Shown here piece after piece: positions 7,103-15,474 of a stretch of 60,705 nt of DNA (its first letter is position 1; each line of letters opens with the position of its first letter). The stretch is from Streptomyces sp. AC550_RSS872 (GTDB lineage: Bacteria; Actinomycetota; Actinomycetes; Streptomycetales; Streptomycetaceae). The translations under genes were made by a program, and so were the position numbers. The notes beneath the pieces were generated by a model. The model worked only from the letters and a program-made list of their open reading frames with translations, did no database searches and was not told where the DNA came from. The stretch spans positions 1 through 60,705 of the forward strand of contig NZ_JAGMUL010000040.1 of assembly GCF_019049285.1 (NCBI RefSeq), in the 5' to 3' direction.

Positions 7103-8797
7103 ATGGGGACGCAGACCGTACCGGTGACGGCACGACCCATGCGAAGCAGACAGCCCGGCGGCCGAGTGGTCGTCGACTGGCTGACCACCACCGACCACAA
7201 GAAGATCGGCCATCTCTACCTGATCACGTCGTTCCTGTTCTTCCTGGCCGGCGGTGTCATGGCGCTGCTGATGCGTGCCGAACTGGCTCGACCGGGCATG
7301 CAGTTGCTGAGCAACGAGCAGTTCAACCAGCTGTTCACCATGCACGGCACGATCATGCTGCTGCTGTTCGCGACCCCGACCTTCGCGGGCTTCGCCAACG
7401 AGCTGATGCCGCTCCAGATCGGCGCCCCGGACGTGGCCTTCCCGCGGCTGAACATGTTCTCGTACTGGCTGTTCCTGTTCGGCGGGCTGATCGTGATGGG
7501 TTCGCTGATCGTGCCGGACGGCCCGGCCTCCTTCGGGTGGTTCGCCTACGCGCCGCTGAACAGCCTGGAGCGTTCGCCCGGCATCGGCCCCGACCTGTGG
7601 ATCATGGGCCTCGCGCTGGCGGGCTTCGGCACGATCCTCGGCGCGGTCAACTTCATCACCACGATCATCGGGATGCGCGCCCCCGGCATGACGATGTTCC
7701 GGATGCCGATCTTCGTGTGGAACACGCTGTTCACGTCGATCCTGATCCTGATGGCGTTCCCTGTGCTGGCCGCCGCCCTGCTGGTGCTGGAGGCGGACCG
7801 CCGGTTCGGCTCGGTGGTGTTCGACGCGGGCAACGGCGGGGCGCTGCTGTGGCAGCACCTGTTCTGGTTCTTCGGGCATCCCGAGGTGTACATCATCGCG
7901 CTGCCGTTCTTCGGCATCATCAGCGAGATCATCCCGGTCTTCTCGCGCAAGCCGCTGTTCGGCTATCTGACGCTGGTCGCGGCGACGATGGCGATCACCG
8001 GTCTGTCGATCGTGGTGTGGGCGCACCACATGTTCGTCACCGGCGCGGTGCTGCTGCCGTTCTTCTCCTTCATGAGCTTCCTGATCGCGGTGCCGACGGG
8101 CGTGAAGTTCTTCAACTGGACCGGGACCATGATCAAGGGCTCACTGTCCTTCGAGACACCGATGCTGTGGGCGACCGGCTTCCTGGTGACGTTCCTGTTC
8201 GGCGGCCTGACCGGGGTGATCCTGGCGTCGCCGCCGATGGACTTCCACGTCTCCGACTCGTACTTCGTCGTCGCCCACTTCCACTACGTCGTCTTCGGCA
8301 CGGTCGTCTTCGCGATCTTCGCCGGGTTCCACTTCTGGTGGCCCAAGTTCACCGGGAAGATGCTCGACGAACGGCTGGGCAAGATCCACTTCTGGACGCT
8401 GTTCGTCGGCTTCCACACCACGTTCCTGGTGCAGCACTGGCTGGGCGCGGAGGGCATGCCGCGCCGTTACGCCGACTATCTGGCGGCCGACGGCTTCACA
8501 GCGCTGAACACGGTCTCGACGATCGGCGCGTTCCTGCTCGGCCTGTCGACGCTGCCGTTCCTCTACAACGTCTGGAAGACCGCCAAGTACGGCAAGAAGG
8601 TCGGGGTCGACGACCCCTGGGGCTACGGCCGCTCCCTGGAGTGGGCGACCTCCTGCCCGCCCCCGCGGCACAACTTCAACGCGCTGCCGCGGGTCCGCTC
8701 GGAGTCCCCGGCGTTCGACCTGCACCATCCGGCGCATGCGTTGGAGGCTCCGCAGCCCGAGCCAAAGAGCGAGCAAGCAGGCCGTGAGCCGTCCTGA
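7103..8797 (+). CDS. ctaD: Cytochrome c oxidase subunit I (aa3 type), solitary copy
   Basis: A 564-residue haem-copper oxidase subunit I, with twelve expected helices. All metal ligands are visible: MHG (low-spin haem His), GHPEVYIIALP (CuB His and the crosslinked Tyr), WAHHMF (two CuB His) and HFHYVVF (two haem His). PLQIGAPDVAFPRLN supplies the D-channel entrance. I chose ATG 7103 (MGTQTVPV) because the family starts there and AAGGGG lies upstream. No ctaC, ctaE, ctaF or qcr genes are adjacent, so this is likely a second, orphan copy of the terminal oxidase core subunit. Its 3' end overlaps the convergent WYL gene by 122 bp. Confidence 0.95.
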   Translation: MGTQTVPVTARPMRSRQPGGRVVVDWLTTTDHKKIGHLYLITSFLFFLAGGVMALLMRAELARPGMQLLSNEQFNQLFTMHGTIMLLLFATPTFAGFANELMPLQIGAPDVAFPRLNMFSYWLFLFGGLIVMGSLIVPDGPASFGWFAYAPLNSLERSPGIGPDLWIMGLALAGFGTILGAVNFITTIIGMRAPGMTMFRMPIFVWNTLFTSILILMAFPVLAAALLVLEADRRFGSVVFDAGNGGALLWQHLFWFFGHPEVYIIALPFFGIISEIIPVFSRKPLFGYLTLVAATMAITGLSIVVWAHHMFVTGAVLLPFFSFMSFLIAVPTGVKFFNWTGTMIKGSLSFETPMLWATGFLVTFLFGGLTGVILASPPMDFHVSDSYFVVAHFHYVVFGTVVFAIFAGFHFWWPKFTGKMLDERLGKIHFWTLFVGFHTTFLVQHWLGAEGMPRRYADYLAADGFTALNTVSTIGAFLLGLSTLPFLYNVWKTAKYGKKVGVDDPWGYGRSLEWATSCPPPRHNFNALPRVRSESPAFDLHHPAHALEAPQPEPKSEQAGREPS

Positions 8798-9716
8798 TCC
8801 TCGCCACCAGCTCGGCCGGCTCCAGGACCTCGAACTCGAAGCCCATCAGCATCACATGGATCACCATCACGTCGAGGCTCCCGGCGCCGGTGCGCAGCAG
8901 GCAGTTGTCGGGACCGTCCGCCTCCAGCTGCCCGTCGGACGGTGAGATGTGCTCGGCGGCCTCCTCCAGGGGCACCAGCAGCCGGATGACGGCGTGCGAG
9001 GCGTACGCGCGCGTGGAGACGCCCCGGGAGACGTACGCGGCGAGGTCCTCGGCGGGCGGGGTGCGCGGTGTGAAGCGCGGGCCGTGCGGCGGCCTGGGCG
9101 TGATGCGGTCGACGCGGAACGTACGCCAGTCCTCGCGGTCGAGATCCCAGGCGACCAGGTACCAGCGGCGCTCGCTGCACACCAGGCGGTGCGGTTCGAC
9201 GGTACGGCGGGTGGGGGCGCCCTCGTGGTCGCGGTACTCGAACCTGAGGCGCTCGGAGTCCCGGCAGAGGTTGGCCAGCTCGGTCAGAACGGCCGGGTCG
9301 ACGGTGGAGGGCTGGGGGCCGCGCAGCATCGGCACGGTGAAGGCGTTGAGGGTGCCCACGCGGCGGCGGAGGCGGTTCGGCAGGACCTGCTCCAGTTTGG
9401 CGAGGGCCCGTACGGAGGTCTCGCCGATGCCCTCGATGCCGTGGCCGGCGGCGGTGCGCAGGCCTACGGCGACGGCCACCGCCTCGTCGTCGTCCAGTAG
9501 GAGGGGTGGCAGCTCGGCGCCGGCGCCCAATTGGTAGCCGCCGCCGGTGCCGGGGGTGGCGTTGACCGGGTAGCCGAGTTCGCGCAGGCGGTCGACGTCG
9601 CGGCGCACTGTGCGCGGCGTGACGCCGAGGCGTTCGGCGAGCTGGGCGCCGGACCATTCTCGGTGGGACTGGAGGAGGGAGAGCAGCCGCAGGAGCCTGG
9701 CGGAGGTGTCCAGCAT
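8676..9716 (-). CDS. WYL-domain transcriptional regulator (YafY type)
   Basis: A 346-residue regulator if it starts at ATG 9716 (MLDTSARLLRLLSLLQ). An N-terminal DeoR-like winged helix-turn-helix (LAERLGVTPRTVRRDVDRL) is followed by a WYL domain, with the family pattern W-YLVAWDLDREDWRTFRVDRI, and a C-terminal WCX-like extension. WYL proteins bind nucleic acids or nucleotides and often regulate stress or metabolic genes. A longer frame begins at 9836, but the conserved part starts at 9716. It is downstream of the binding-protein gene and a hypothetical gene, and its 3' end lies within ctaD. Confidence 0.88.
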   Translation of the reverse strand: MLDTSARLLRLLSLLQSHREWSGAQLAERLGVTPRTVRRDVDRLRELGYPVNATPGTGGGYQLGAGAELPPLLLDDDEAVAVAVGLRTAAGHGIEGIGETSVRALAKLEQVLPNRLRRRVGTLNAFTVPMLRGPQPSTVDPAVLTELANLCRDSERLRFEYRDHEGAPTRRTVEPHRLVCSERRWYLVAWDLDREDWRTFRVDRITPRPPHGPRFTPRTPPAEDLAAYVSRGVSTRAYASHAVIRLLVPLEEAAEHISPSDGQLEADGPDNCLLRTGAGSLDVMVIHVMLMGFEFEVLEPAELVARIRTAHGLLARSLARAAEPPTHAPDGAGRTPGTPSGPAAAR

Positions 9717-9736
9717 GATCCGAGTCTGCCAGTCGC

Positions 9737-10180
9737 CTAATGGCTCGGGGGTACGGATATCACGGGCGGGTGCGGGCTCGTAGGGGTTGATCGCGCGGTT
9801 CCCCGCGCCCCTAAGGGCGTTGTCGTGACCCGGCATTCGACACTCAGGTTGCCCTGGCGGGTCTCGTACGGGACCCGGGAAGCGAGGGAGTCCACCTTCA
9901 TCGCGCCCGGTGCCAGCCGGTGCGGTTCGCCCTCCGTCACGAGCGCGTACGCGTCCCAGTGGCCCTCGGGCAGGGCGACACTGCTGGGCAGCGCGGCGCG
10001 CAGGCGGCCGGTCGTGGCAGGGGTCAGCGGCAGGCTGACCTCCTCGTGGCCCTCGCGGTGGCGCAGGACCAGGTGGGCCGTCTCGGTGGCCCCCGCCGCC
10101 GTGACGTCGAAGGTCAGTCCGCCGGCCGAATCCGCGATGCAGTCGGCGCGCAGTGGTGCTGCCTGCGGCACGGGCGTCAT
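9737..10180 (-). CDS. Conserved hypothetical protein (147 aa)
   Basis: Start ATG 10180 has a strong RBS (AAGGAGGA). The body (residues about 5-115) reads as an all-beta domain: GGLTFDVTAAG, TAHLVLRHREGHEEVSLPL, LPEGHWDAYALVTEG. Similar stand-alone proteins in Streptomyces are often labelled transferase without evidence. The last about 27 residues are encoded by a copy of a dispersed repeat (9763-9819), so the native C-terminus may have been replaced. It lies between the binding-protein gene (71-base gap) and the WYL gene (20-base gap) on the same strand. Function unknown. Confidence 0.7.
   Translation of the reverse strand: MTPVPQAAPLRADCIADSAGGLTFDVTAAGATETAHLVLRHREGHEEVSLPLTPATTGRLRAALPSSVALPEGHWDAYALVTEGEPHRLAPGAMKVDSLASRVPYETRQGNLSVECRVTTTPLGARGTARSTPTSPHPPVISVPPSH
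9763..9819 (-). repeat. Dispersed intergenic repeat, copy C
   Basis: On the minus strand it reads CGCCCTTAGGGGCGCGGGG followed by AACCGCGCGATCA, matching the copies at 18811-18870 and 50459-50512 and related to 37247-37326. This copy overlaps the 3' end of the 147-residue gene. Confidence 0.75.
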
Positions 10181-10251
10181 GCGCTGCGGTTCCTCCTTCG
10201 GCTCTGTGTGCTCGCTCGGTTGGACCAGCGATGCGGCCCTTTGGTTGCCCG

Positions 10252-11547
10252 TCACGGCTCGTACGAAAGTTGCGGCACCTCGAAACACGTGTTGTTCATG
10301 TCTCCTTGGGAGACCCAGCCCCGGCCGTCCTCCCAGCGGGCCACCGACAGACAGGTCCGGCGGCTCTTCGGCGGCTCCGCCAACCGCTCGAACCTGACCG
10401 GGATCAGCAGGCCGTCGGCGGTGTAGCCCTGACTGCGGTTCATGAAGTCGTCGACGCACGCGCGCGTGACGCCCTGTTCGGCACACGCCTTCGCCGCGTC
10501 CGTGAACCACATGGCCGCCGCCCAGCCCTCCAACTGCCACTGGGAGTGCGTCTTCAGCCCTTTGGTGGCGTCCCGGAACTCCCGTACGGCGTCCTGCTCC
10601 GTGTCCTCGTGGTTGCGGGACGATCCGGTCGCCCACAGGGCGTTGCGGCAGCGTGGGGCGTCCTTGTAGTCGTCGGCGACGGTGGACGTCCAGTTCTGTA
10701 CGTTCGTCACCTTGGCGGTGACCTCGGCACCGACGTCGTCCATCGCCTCGCACAACTGCGCGTTGCCGTGCGTGTCGATGGCGTCGAAGACGAGGTCGGC
10801 GCCCTGCTCCTTCAGATCGGCGGCCGCCGCGCGGAAGTTGGGCAGCGCGAAGTCGACCTGTTCGGTGACCACCTCGTAGCCCTCGGCCCTCAGACCCCGT
10901 TCGACGAGCCGGGCGTAGGCCGCGGACGCGGGCTGGTTGTACGAGACGACGGCGGCCGTACGAGCGCCGTGCTCGCGTTTGAAGTAGCGGTAGACCTCGG
11001 TGCCGCCGTACTGCCTGCCGTCCCAGCCGGTCGTGCCGTCGCGGGGCGCGAGGCTGCCGTAGAGGCCGTACATGTGCGGGTAGGTGTCGTAGGCCGCCCC
11101 GATGGGTTGGCCGCCGATGTCGGGCACGCGTGCGCGTGCGACGCGGGAGGCGCCGGCGTAGTCGAGGGCGGTGGTGGCGACCAGGGCGACGACCTTGTCC
11201 TCGTCGATCAGCTTGTGCACACACTCGTTGTTGCCGACGCCGCTGCCTCCGTCGTCGCACTCGCGGACCTCGACCCGGCGGCCGTCGAGGCCGCCGCGCG
11301 CGTTGAGGCGGTCGAAGTACGCCCTGGCGCCGTCGCGCGGGCCGGTGAAGGCGTTGCCGCCGACCGGGCTGGTGGCGCTGGCGATGACACCGACCCGGAC
11401 CGGGGTGCGGTCGCCGCCCGGGGCCGGGGAGCTGCCGCGGTCGCGGTGCTCGAAGGCGCTCTCCGGCAGCCTGCTGCCGCACGCCGTGCTCACAGCCAGC
11501 AGCACCACGACGATCGCCGCCTCAGCACCCCGGGACCGGCGACCCAT
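10252..11547 (-). CDS. Branched-chain amino acid-type ABC substrate-binding lipoprotein
   Basis: A 431-residue secreted lipoprotein. The signal (VVVLLAVSTACGS) contains a lipobox with Cys at about residue 23. The mature part is a periplasmic-binding fold type I receptor of the LivJ/LivK group (VRVGVIASATSPVGGNAFTG; ARAYFDRLNARGGLDGRRVE; GADLVFDAIDTHGNAQLCEA). It probably captures an amino acid or amide and feeds the divergently encoded LivHMG/LivF membrane complex. Its start overlaps the end of the MTB12-like gene by 26 bp, implying translational coupling. The ligand cannot be read from sequence. Confidence 0.88.
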   Translation of the reverse strand: MGRRSRGAEAAIVVVLLAVSTACGSRLPESAFEHRDRGSSPAPGGDRTPVRVGVIASATSPVGGNAFTGPRDGARAYFDRLNARGGLDGRRVEVRECDDGGSGVGNNECVHKLIDEDKVVALVATTALDYAGASRVARARVPDIGGQPIGAAYDTYPHMYGLYGSLAPRDGTTGWDGRQYGGTEVYRYFKREHGARTAAVVSYNQPASAAYARLVERGLRAEGYEVVTEQVDFALPNFRAAAADLKEQGADLVFDAIDTHGNAQLCEAMDDVGAEVTAKVTNVQNWTSTVADDYKDAPRCRNALWATGSSRNHEDTEQDAVREFRDATKGLKTHSQWQLEGWAAAMWFTDAAKACAEQGVTRACVDDFMNRSQGYTADGLLIPVRFERLAEPPKSRRTCLSVARWEDGRGWVSQGDMNNTCFEVPQLSYEP

Positions 11548-12112
11548 TGCCGCTCAACTGGACCAGCGCGCACAGCGTCTTGACGGACACCTTCCAGGTG
11601 CCGTCCTGTTCGACCGCGGTCCCGGAGGCGTTCGGCAGGGCGGTCGCGCCCTTCAGCGTCAGGTCGTAGGTCACGTTCGCCTCGGTCGGCGAGGTGAACT
11701 CGACCTTGGAGACCTTCGCCTCGACCTGCCCACCGCGCTCGTCACCGCTGAACGCCTGAAGGACCGGCCCCATCCGGTCGCCGTTCTCCAGCACGGCCTG
11801 CTTCTCCTCCGTGGACGTCGCCGGGTCGAAGAACTTCTGCCAGTTCTGTTTGATCTCCGTCTCGGCCGCCCCCGCGTCGGGGGGCGCCGTCACGGCCGGA
11901 GACTGCTCGGTCCCCTCCGTCCGCTCCGTCTGCTCGACGGTCGGTGTCGGCGGGGCCTCGTTGCCGCCGCCTCCCTCGTCGTCGCTGCACGCCGCGAGGG
12001 CCGGGGCGAGGAAGAGGAGCAGGGCCGCCGCCATGGCGGTCCCCCGTCCCGCCGTGCGTGGACCACGCCGCCCGTGTCCGTTGCTCCGCCTGAGGTCGCT
12101 CCCGAGAACCAT
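11522..12112 (-). CDS. MTB12-like secreted lipoprotein
   Basis: About 196 residues from ATG 12112; an in-frame GTG slightly upstream is an alternative start. A basic N-region is followed by AAALLLFLAPALAACSDDE, a signal peptide with lipobox LAAC. After an acidic, Pro/Thr-rich linker comes a domain resembling the mycobacterial low-molecular-weight antigen MTB12 family (EIKQNWQKFFDPATSTEEKQ; then VEAKVSKVEFTSPTEANVTY). Role unknown. Overlap with the downstream binding-protein gene suggests the two lipoproteins are co-produced. Confidence 0.75.
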   Translation of the reverse strand: MVLGSDLRRSNGHGRRGPRTAGRGTAMAAALLLFLAPALAACSDDEGGGGNEAPPTPTVEQTERTEGTEQSPAVTAPPDAGAAETEIKQNWQKFFDPATSTEEKQAVLENGDRMGPVLQAFSGDERGGQVEAKVSKVEFTSPTEANVTYDLTLKGATALPNASGTAVEQDGTWKVSVKTLCALVQLSGNGSPVPGC

Positions 12113-12268
12113 CTGGCTCACCGCCGGGTGTCGATCCGGGCCGGGTGCGCCCGGTGCTTTCAGGGTCAGCTTGCAGGAGGCATAGTGCAAGCCATTGGCT
12201 GACATGGACAGGCACATGCGCAGAAACCCGGAGCGCATGCAGACAAACCCGACGTGTGGGAGCCGGCG

Positions 12269-12745
12269 ATGCGGACAGCGCGACTGCGGACCGTGCACCC
12301 CGCCCTGTGGGCCGGCTGGGCCGCGCTCGCCGCCGGGGCGGTGCTGTGCGTCATCGGCTGGTACGGCGTCTCCGGCGAGCGGTTCGCCGAGCGGCAGCTG
12401 CCGTATCTGGCGTCCTGCACGGTACCCGGCGCCGCGCTGATCATCGCTGGGTCGGTGCTGCTGACCCACGGCCGGGGCGCGCTCGCCGCCGCGCGCGTGG
12501 AGGAGCTGTACGGCCTTCTGGTGACCGTGGAGCCGGCCGACGCCGAGGAGTCCGGGCAGGCCGCCGCGGTGCCGCAGGCGGTCAGCGGGGACCTGCTGAT
12601 GGTGCCCGGCGGCACGCTCTGGCACCGCGCGGACTGCCCCCTGGTCGCCGGGAAGGCGGAGGCCGTACCCGTGGACGCGAAACTGGTGCGGAGCGGTGAA
12701 CTGGGCCCGTGCCCGATCTGTGAGCCCGCTGAAGCGGACGACTGA
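12269..12745 (+). CDS. Small membrane protein of the Liv cluster
   Basis: 158 residues from ATG 12269, which has GGGAG eight bases upstream; a GTG at 12254 is an alternative. Two hydrophobic helices (ALWAGWAALAAGAVLCVIGW and YLASCTVPGAALIIAGSVLL) precede a cytoplasmic domain ending in a two-Cys motif: WHRADCPLVAGK and GPCPICE. The Cys-x2-Cys/His arrangement could bind a metal. It ends 11 bases before the LivHMG start, so it is co-transcribed and may be an accessory subunit. No described family recognised. Confidence 0.65.
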   Translation: MRTARLRTVHPALWAGWAALAAGAVLCVIGWYGVSGERFAERQLPYLASCTVPGAALIIAGSVLLTHGRGALAAARVEELYGLLVTVEPADAEESGQAAAVPQAVSGDLLMVPGGTLWHRADCPLVAGKAEAVPVDAKLVRSGELGPCPICEPAEADD

Positions 12746-12756
12746 AGCGGACGACG

Positions 12757-15474
12757 ATGTCCTCGCTGACGTACGACCTCACGCTGGCCGGTCTGTCGGT
12801 CGGCAGCGCCGCCGCGCTCACCGGGATCGGACTGGTCGTGACGTACCGGGCGACCGGCGTGCTGAACTTCGCGCACGGGGCCATCGCGATGGTGTGCGCG
12901 TATGCGCTGCGGCAGTGCGTGGTCGAGTGGGGCTGGCCGCTGTGGGCGGGCGCGACGGTGACGCTGCTGTTCCTCGCGCCCGGCATCGGGGTGATGCTGG
13001 AACGGTTCGTCTTCCGGCCGCTGGCGATCCTGGGCGGCGACCCGGCGCAGACCCTGGTCGCGTCCATCGGCGTGTTCGTGCTGCTGGTGGGCGGTGCCGT
13101 GCTGCTGTGGGGCCAGGGCGCGCGGGACGACGCGCCGGAGCTGGTGTCGGCTGATCCATGGGGCGGGCTGGCGGTGGCGCTGCTGCTGGCGGCCGGTGTC
13201 ACCGCGGTCGTCCGCTGGACGCGCTTCGGCCGGGAACTGCGTGCCGTGGTCGACGACCGGCAGCTGGCCGTCCTCGGGGGCATTGACGCGGACCGGGTGG
13301 CGGCGGCGGGCTGGGCGTTCGGCTCGTTCACGGCGGGCCTGACGGGCGTACTGCTGGCGCCGTACGTGCGTCTGGACCCGTACGGCATGCCGCTGCTGGT
13401 CATGGAGGTCGTCGCGGTCGCGGTGGCCGCCCGGATGCGCAGTCTGCCGGTCGCGGTGCTGGCGGCACTGACGATCGGGGTCGCCCAGAGCCAGCTGACC
13501 CGCCTGCACCCGTCGGGCCGGGGCGCGCCCCTGCTTCAGGCCGTCAGCACGAACCTCTTCGTCGCGGCCCTGCTGATCGCGGCCCTGGCCCTCCCCCGGG
13601 TCGGCGCCCGCGACGCCCTCCCCCGCAGGGCCACCACGCGCGTACCGACTCCTCCGGGCGCCTGGATCGTGGCGGTCGTGCTCTTCCTGCTCCCCCTCGG
13701 CTTCGCGGGCTCGGACCTGCATACGTCGGTGCAGGTGCCGGCGCTGGCCGTGGTACTGCTCTCCCTGGTCGTCGTCACGGGCCGCGGCGGCCAGATCTCC
13801 CTCGGCCAGGCGGCGTACGCGGGCCTGGGCGCCCTGTTCACGGCCCTGCTGGCCGCGGGCCGCTTCCCGGGCCTGCCCCGCCTGCCGGAGCTCGCGGCGC
13901 TGGCCCTGGCGGTCGTCCTCGTAGCTCCGCTGGGCCTGCTCACCGGCTGGCCCGCGATCAGCCGCCGGGGCCTGGCTCTGGCGCTGGTGACCTTCGCGGT
14001 CGGCGTCGGCGTGAGCCGCTTCGTCTTCGCCCAGCCGTACGCCGTCTCGGGCTTGTCCCTGGGCCGCCCGACGGGCTTCGAGGGCGACCGCGCGTACTAC
14101 GTCCTCGAACTGCTGCTCCTGGGCGCCGCCCTCCTCATGACCTGGCTGCTGCGCCGGGGCCGCACGGGCCGGGCCCTGGCCGCGATGCGCGACCACGAGT
14201 CCGGGGCGTCGGCGGCAGGCGTCCAGGTCCCCTCCCTCAAGCTCCTCGCCTTCGTCGCGGGCGCCGCCCTGGCGGCGTTGGGCGGCGGACTGCTCGGCAT
14301 GGGCCTGCGCGCCTTCGACCCGGCCGCCTACGACCCCGTCCGCGGCCTCCTCTGGTTCGCCGCGGTGATCGTCCTGGGCGCCGACAGCACTCTCGGCGCC
14401 CTCGCCGCGGCAGCCCTCCTGGTCGGCCTCGACGCGGGCACCCGGGGCGGGGTGGCGGCGGCCCTGATCGGGGTGTTGGCGGTGCTGGTGGGGCGCTTTC
14501 CCGGGGGCCCGTACGAGGCGTGGCGGAGGGCGGCGGGGCAGCTGCGCCTGCGGCACAGAACGAGGCTCACGGCGCTGGGGGTGGGGGTGCGCAGGCGGCT
14601 GGGCCCGGCAGGCCGACCCGCCGAGGCCGCCGAGGCCGCCGAGGCCGCCGCAGCCGCCGACGGCGGGGCACCCCCACAAGGGCCGCCCGCACCGGACGAC
14701 GAAAGCCGCACGGATGGTGCGGGTGGGACCCTCAGCGCGGCCGAAGGCCGCGTGCCCACCCACGCACCCGCACCGTCCCCCGCACTGGCCACCCACCACC
14801 TCCAGGCCCACTACAACGGCTTCACCGCCCTCGACGACGTGAGCGTCACCGTCCCAGCCGGCCGAGTCACCGCCATCGTCGGCCCCAACGGCGCAGGCAA
14901 GACCACCCTGTTCCACTGCCTCGCCGGCACCCACCGCCCCACCCACGGCCAAGTCCGGCTCGGTCCCCGTGACATCACCCGCCTCCCCGCGCACACCCGC
15001 ACCCGCCTCGGCATCGCCCGCACCTTCCAGCAACTGGCCGTATTCCCGTCCTTGACCGTGGCCGAGAACGTCCGCGTAGGCGCGGAGCAGGGAAGAACCC
15101 GTGACCCGTCAGCCGTGGAGCGTTCCCTCCGGCTCCTGGGACTCGACGGCCCCGTAAGGGCTCTGCCCGCCGCAGACCTCCCCACCGGCACACTGAGGCG
15201 CGTAGAACTGGCCAGGGCCCTCGCGGGCAACCCGCGCGTGCTGCTCCTCGACGAACCCGCCGCCGGCCTCGACACCGCCGAAGTCACCGCACTGGCCCGC
15301 GTCCTGAGGGCCCTGGCCGCCGACGGCATGGCCCTGCTGGTCGTCGAACACGACCTGGACCTCGTCGCAGGCCTCGCCGACACCGTGCACGTCATGGCGG
15401 CGGGCCGCATCGTCGCCTCGGGCCCTCCCGACCGCGTTCTCGACGCGGCAGGCTCCCAGGAGACCTCCGCATGA
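12757..15474 (+). CDS. LivH-LivM-LivG fusion, HAAT-family ABC transporter
   Basis: A 905-residue fusion. Residues about 1-285 are a LivH-like permease (LNFAHGAIAMVCAY; loop ADRVAAAGWAFGSFTAGLTG). Residues about 300-600 are a LivM-like permease (GQISLGQAAYAGLGALFTAL; DHESGASAAGVQV). A Gly/Ala/Glu-rich linker (about 610-680) leads to a LivG-like ATPase (690-905) with canonical Walker A GPNGAGKTT (Lys715), Walker B LLLDEP (Glu833) and H-loop VVEHD (His865). The ABC signature is altered: LPTGT (808-812) instead of the LivG-type L-x-YGQ. LivF follows with an ATGA overlap. Normally these are three separate genes. Imports a branched-chain amino acid-like ligand, by inference. Confidence 0.92.
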   Translation: MSSLTYDLTLAGLSVGSAAALTGIGLVVTYRATGVLNFAHGAIAMVCAYALRQCVVEWGWPLWAGATVTLLFLAPGIGVMLERFVFRPLAILGGDPAQTLVASIGVFVLLVGGAVLLWGQGARDDAPELVSADPWGGLAVALLLAAGVTAVVRWTRFGRELRAVVDDRQLAVLGGIDADRVAAAGWAFGSFTAGLTGVLLAPYVRLDPYGMPLLVMEVVAVAVAARMRSLPVAVLAALTIGVAQSQLTRLHPSGRGAPLLQAVSTNLFVAALLIAALALPRVGARDALPRRATTRVPTPPGAWIVAVVLFLLPLGFAGSDLHTSVQVPALAVVLLSLVVVTGRGGQISLGQAAYAGLGALFTALLAAGRFPGLPRLPELAALALAVVLVAPLGLLTGWPAISRRGLALALVTFAVGVGVSRFVFAQPYAVSGLSLGRPTGFEGDRAYYVLELLLLGAALLMTWLLRRGRTGRALAAMRDHESGASAAGVQVPSLKLLAFVAGAALAALGGGLLGMGLRAFDPAAYDPVRGLLWFAAVIVLGADSTLGALAAAALLVGLDAGTRGGVAAALIGVLAVLVGRFPGGPYEAWRRAAGQLRLRHRTRLTALGVGVRRRLGPAGRPAEAAEAAEAAAAADGGAPPQGPPAPDDESRTDGAGGTLSAAEGRVPTHAPAPSPALATHHLQAHYNGFTALDDVSVTVPAGRVTAIVGPNGAGKTTLFHCLAGTHRPTHGQVRLGPRDITRLPAHTRTRLGIARTFQQLAVFPSLTVAENVRVGAEQGRTRDPSAVERSLRLLGLDGPVRALPAADLPTGTLRRVELARALAGNPRVLLLDEPAAGLDTAEVTALARVLRALAADGMALLVVEHDLDLVAGLADTVHVMAAGRIVASGPPDRVLDAAGSQETSA

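Noticed and set aside
12166..15033. A 955-codon open frame on the minus strand opposite the LivHMG gene
   Set aside because: Low-complexity Arg/Gly/Gln-rich translation with no domain; it is the usual mirror frame of a GC-rich gene. The same applies to other very long opposite-strand frames, e.g. 4628-6532 and 44563-47202.
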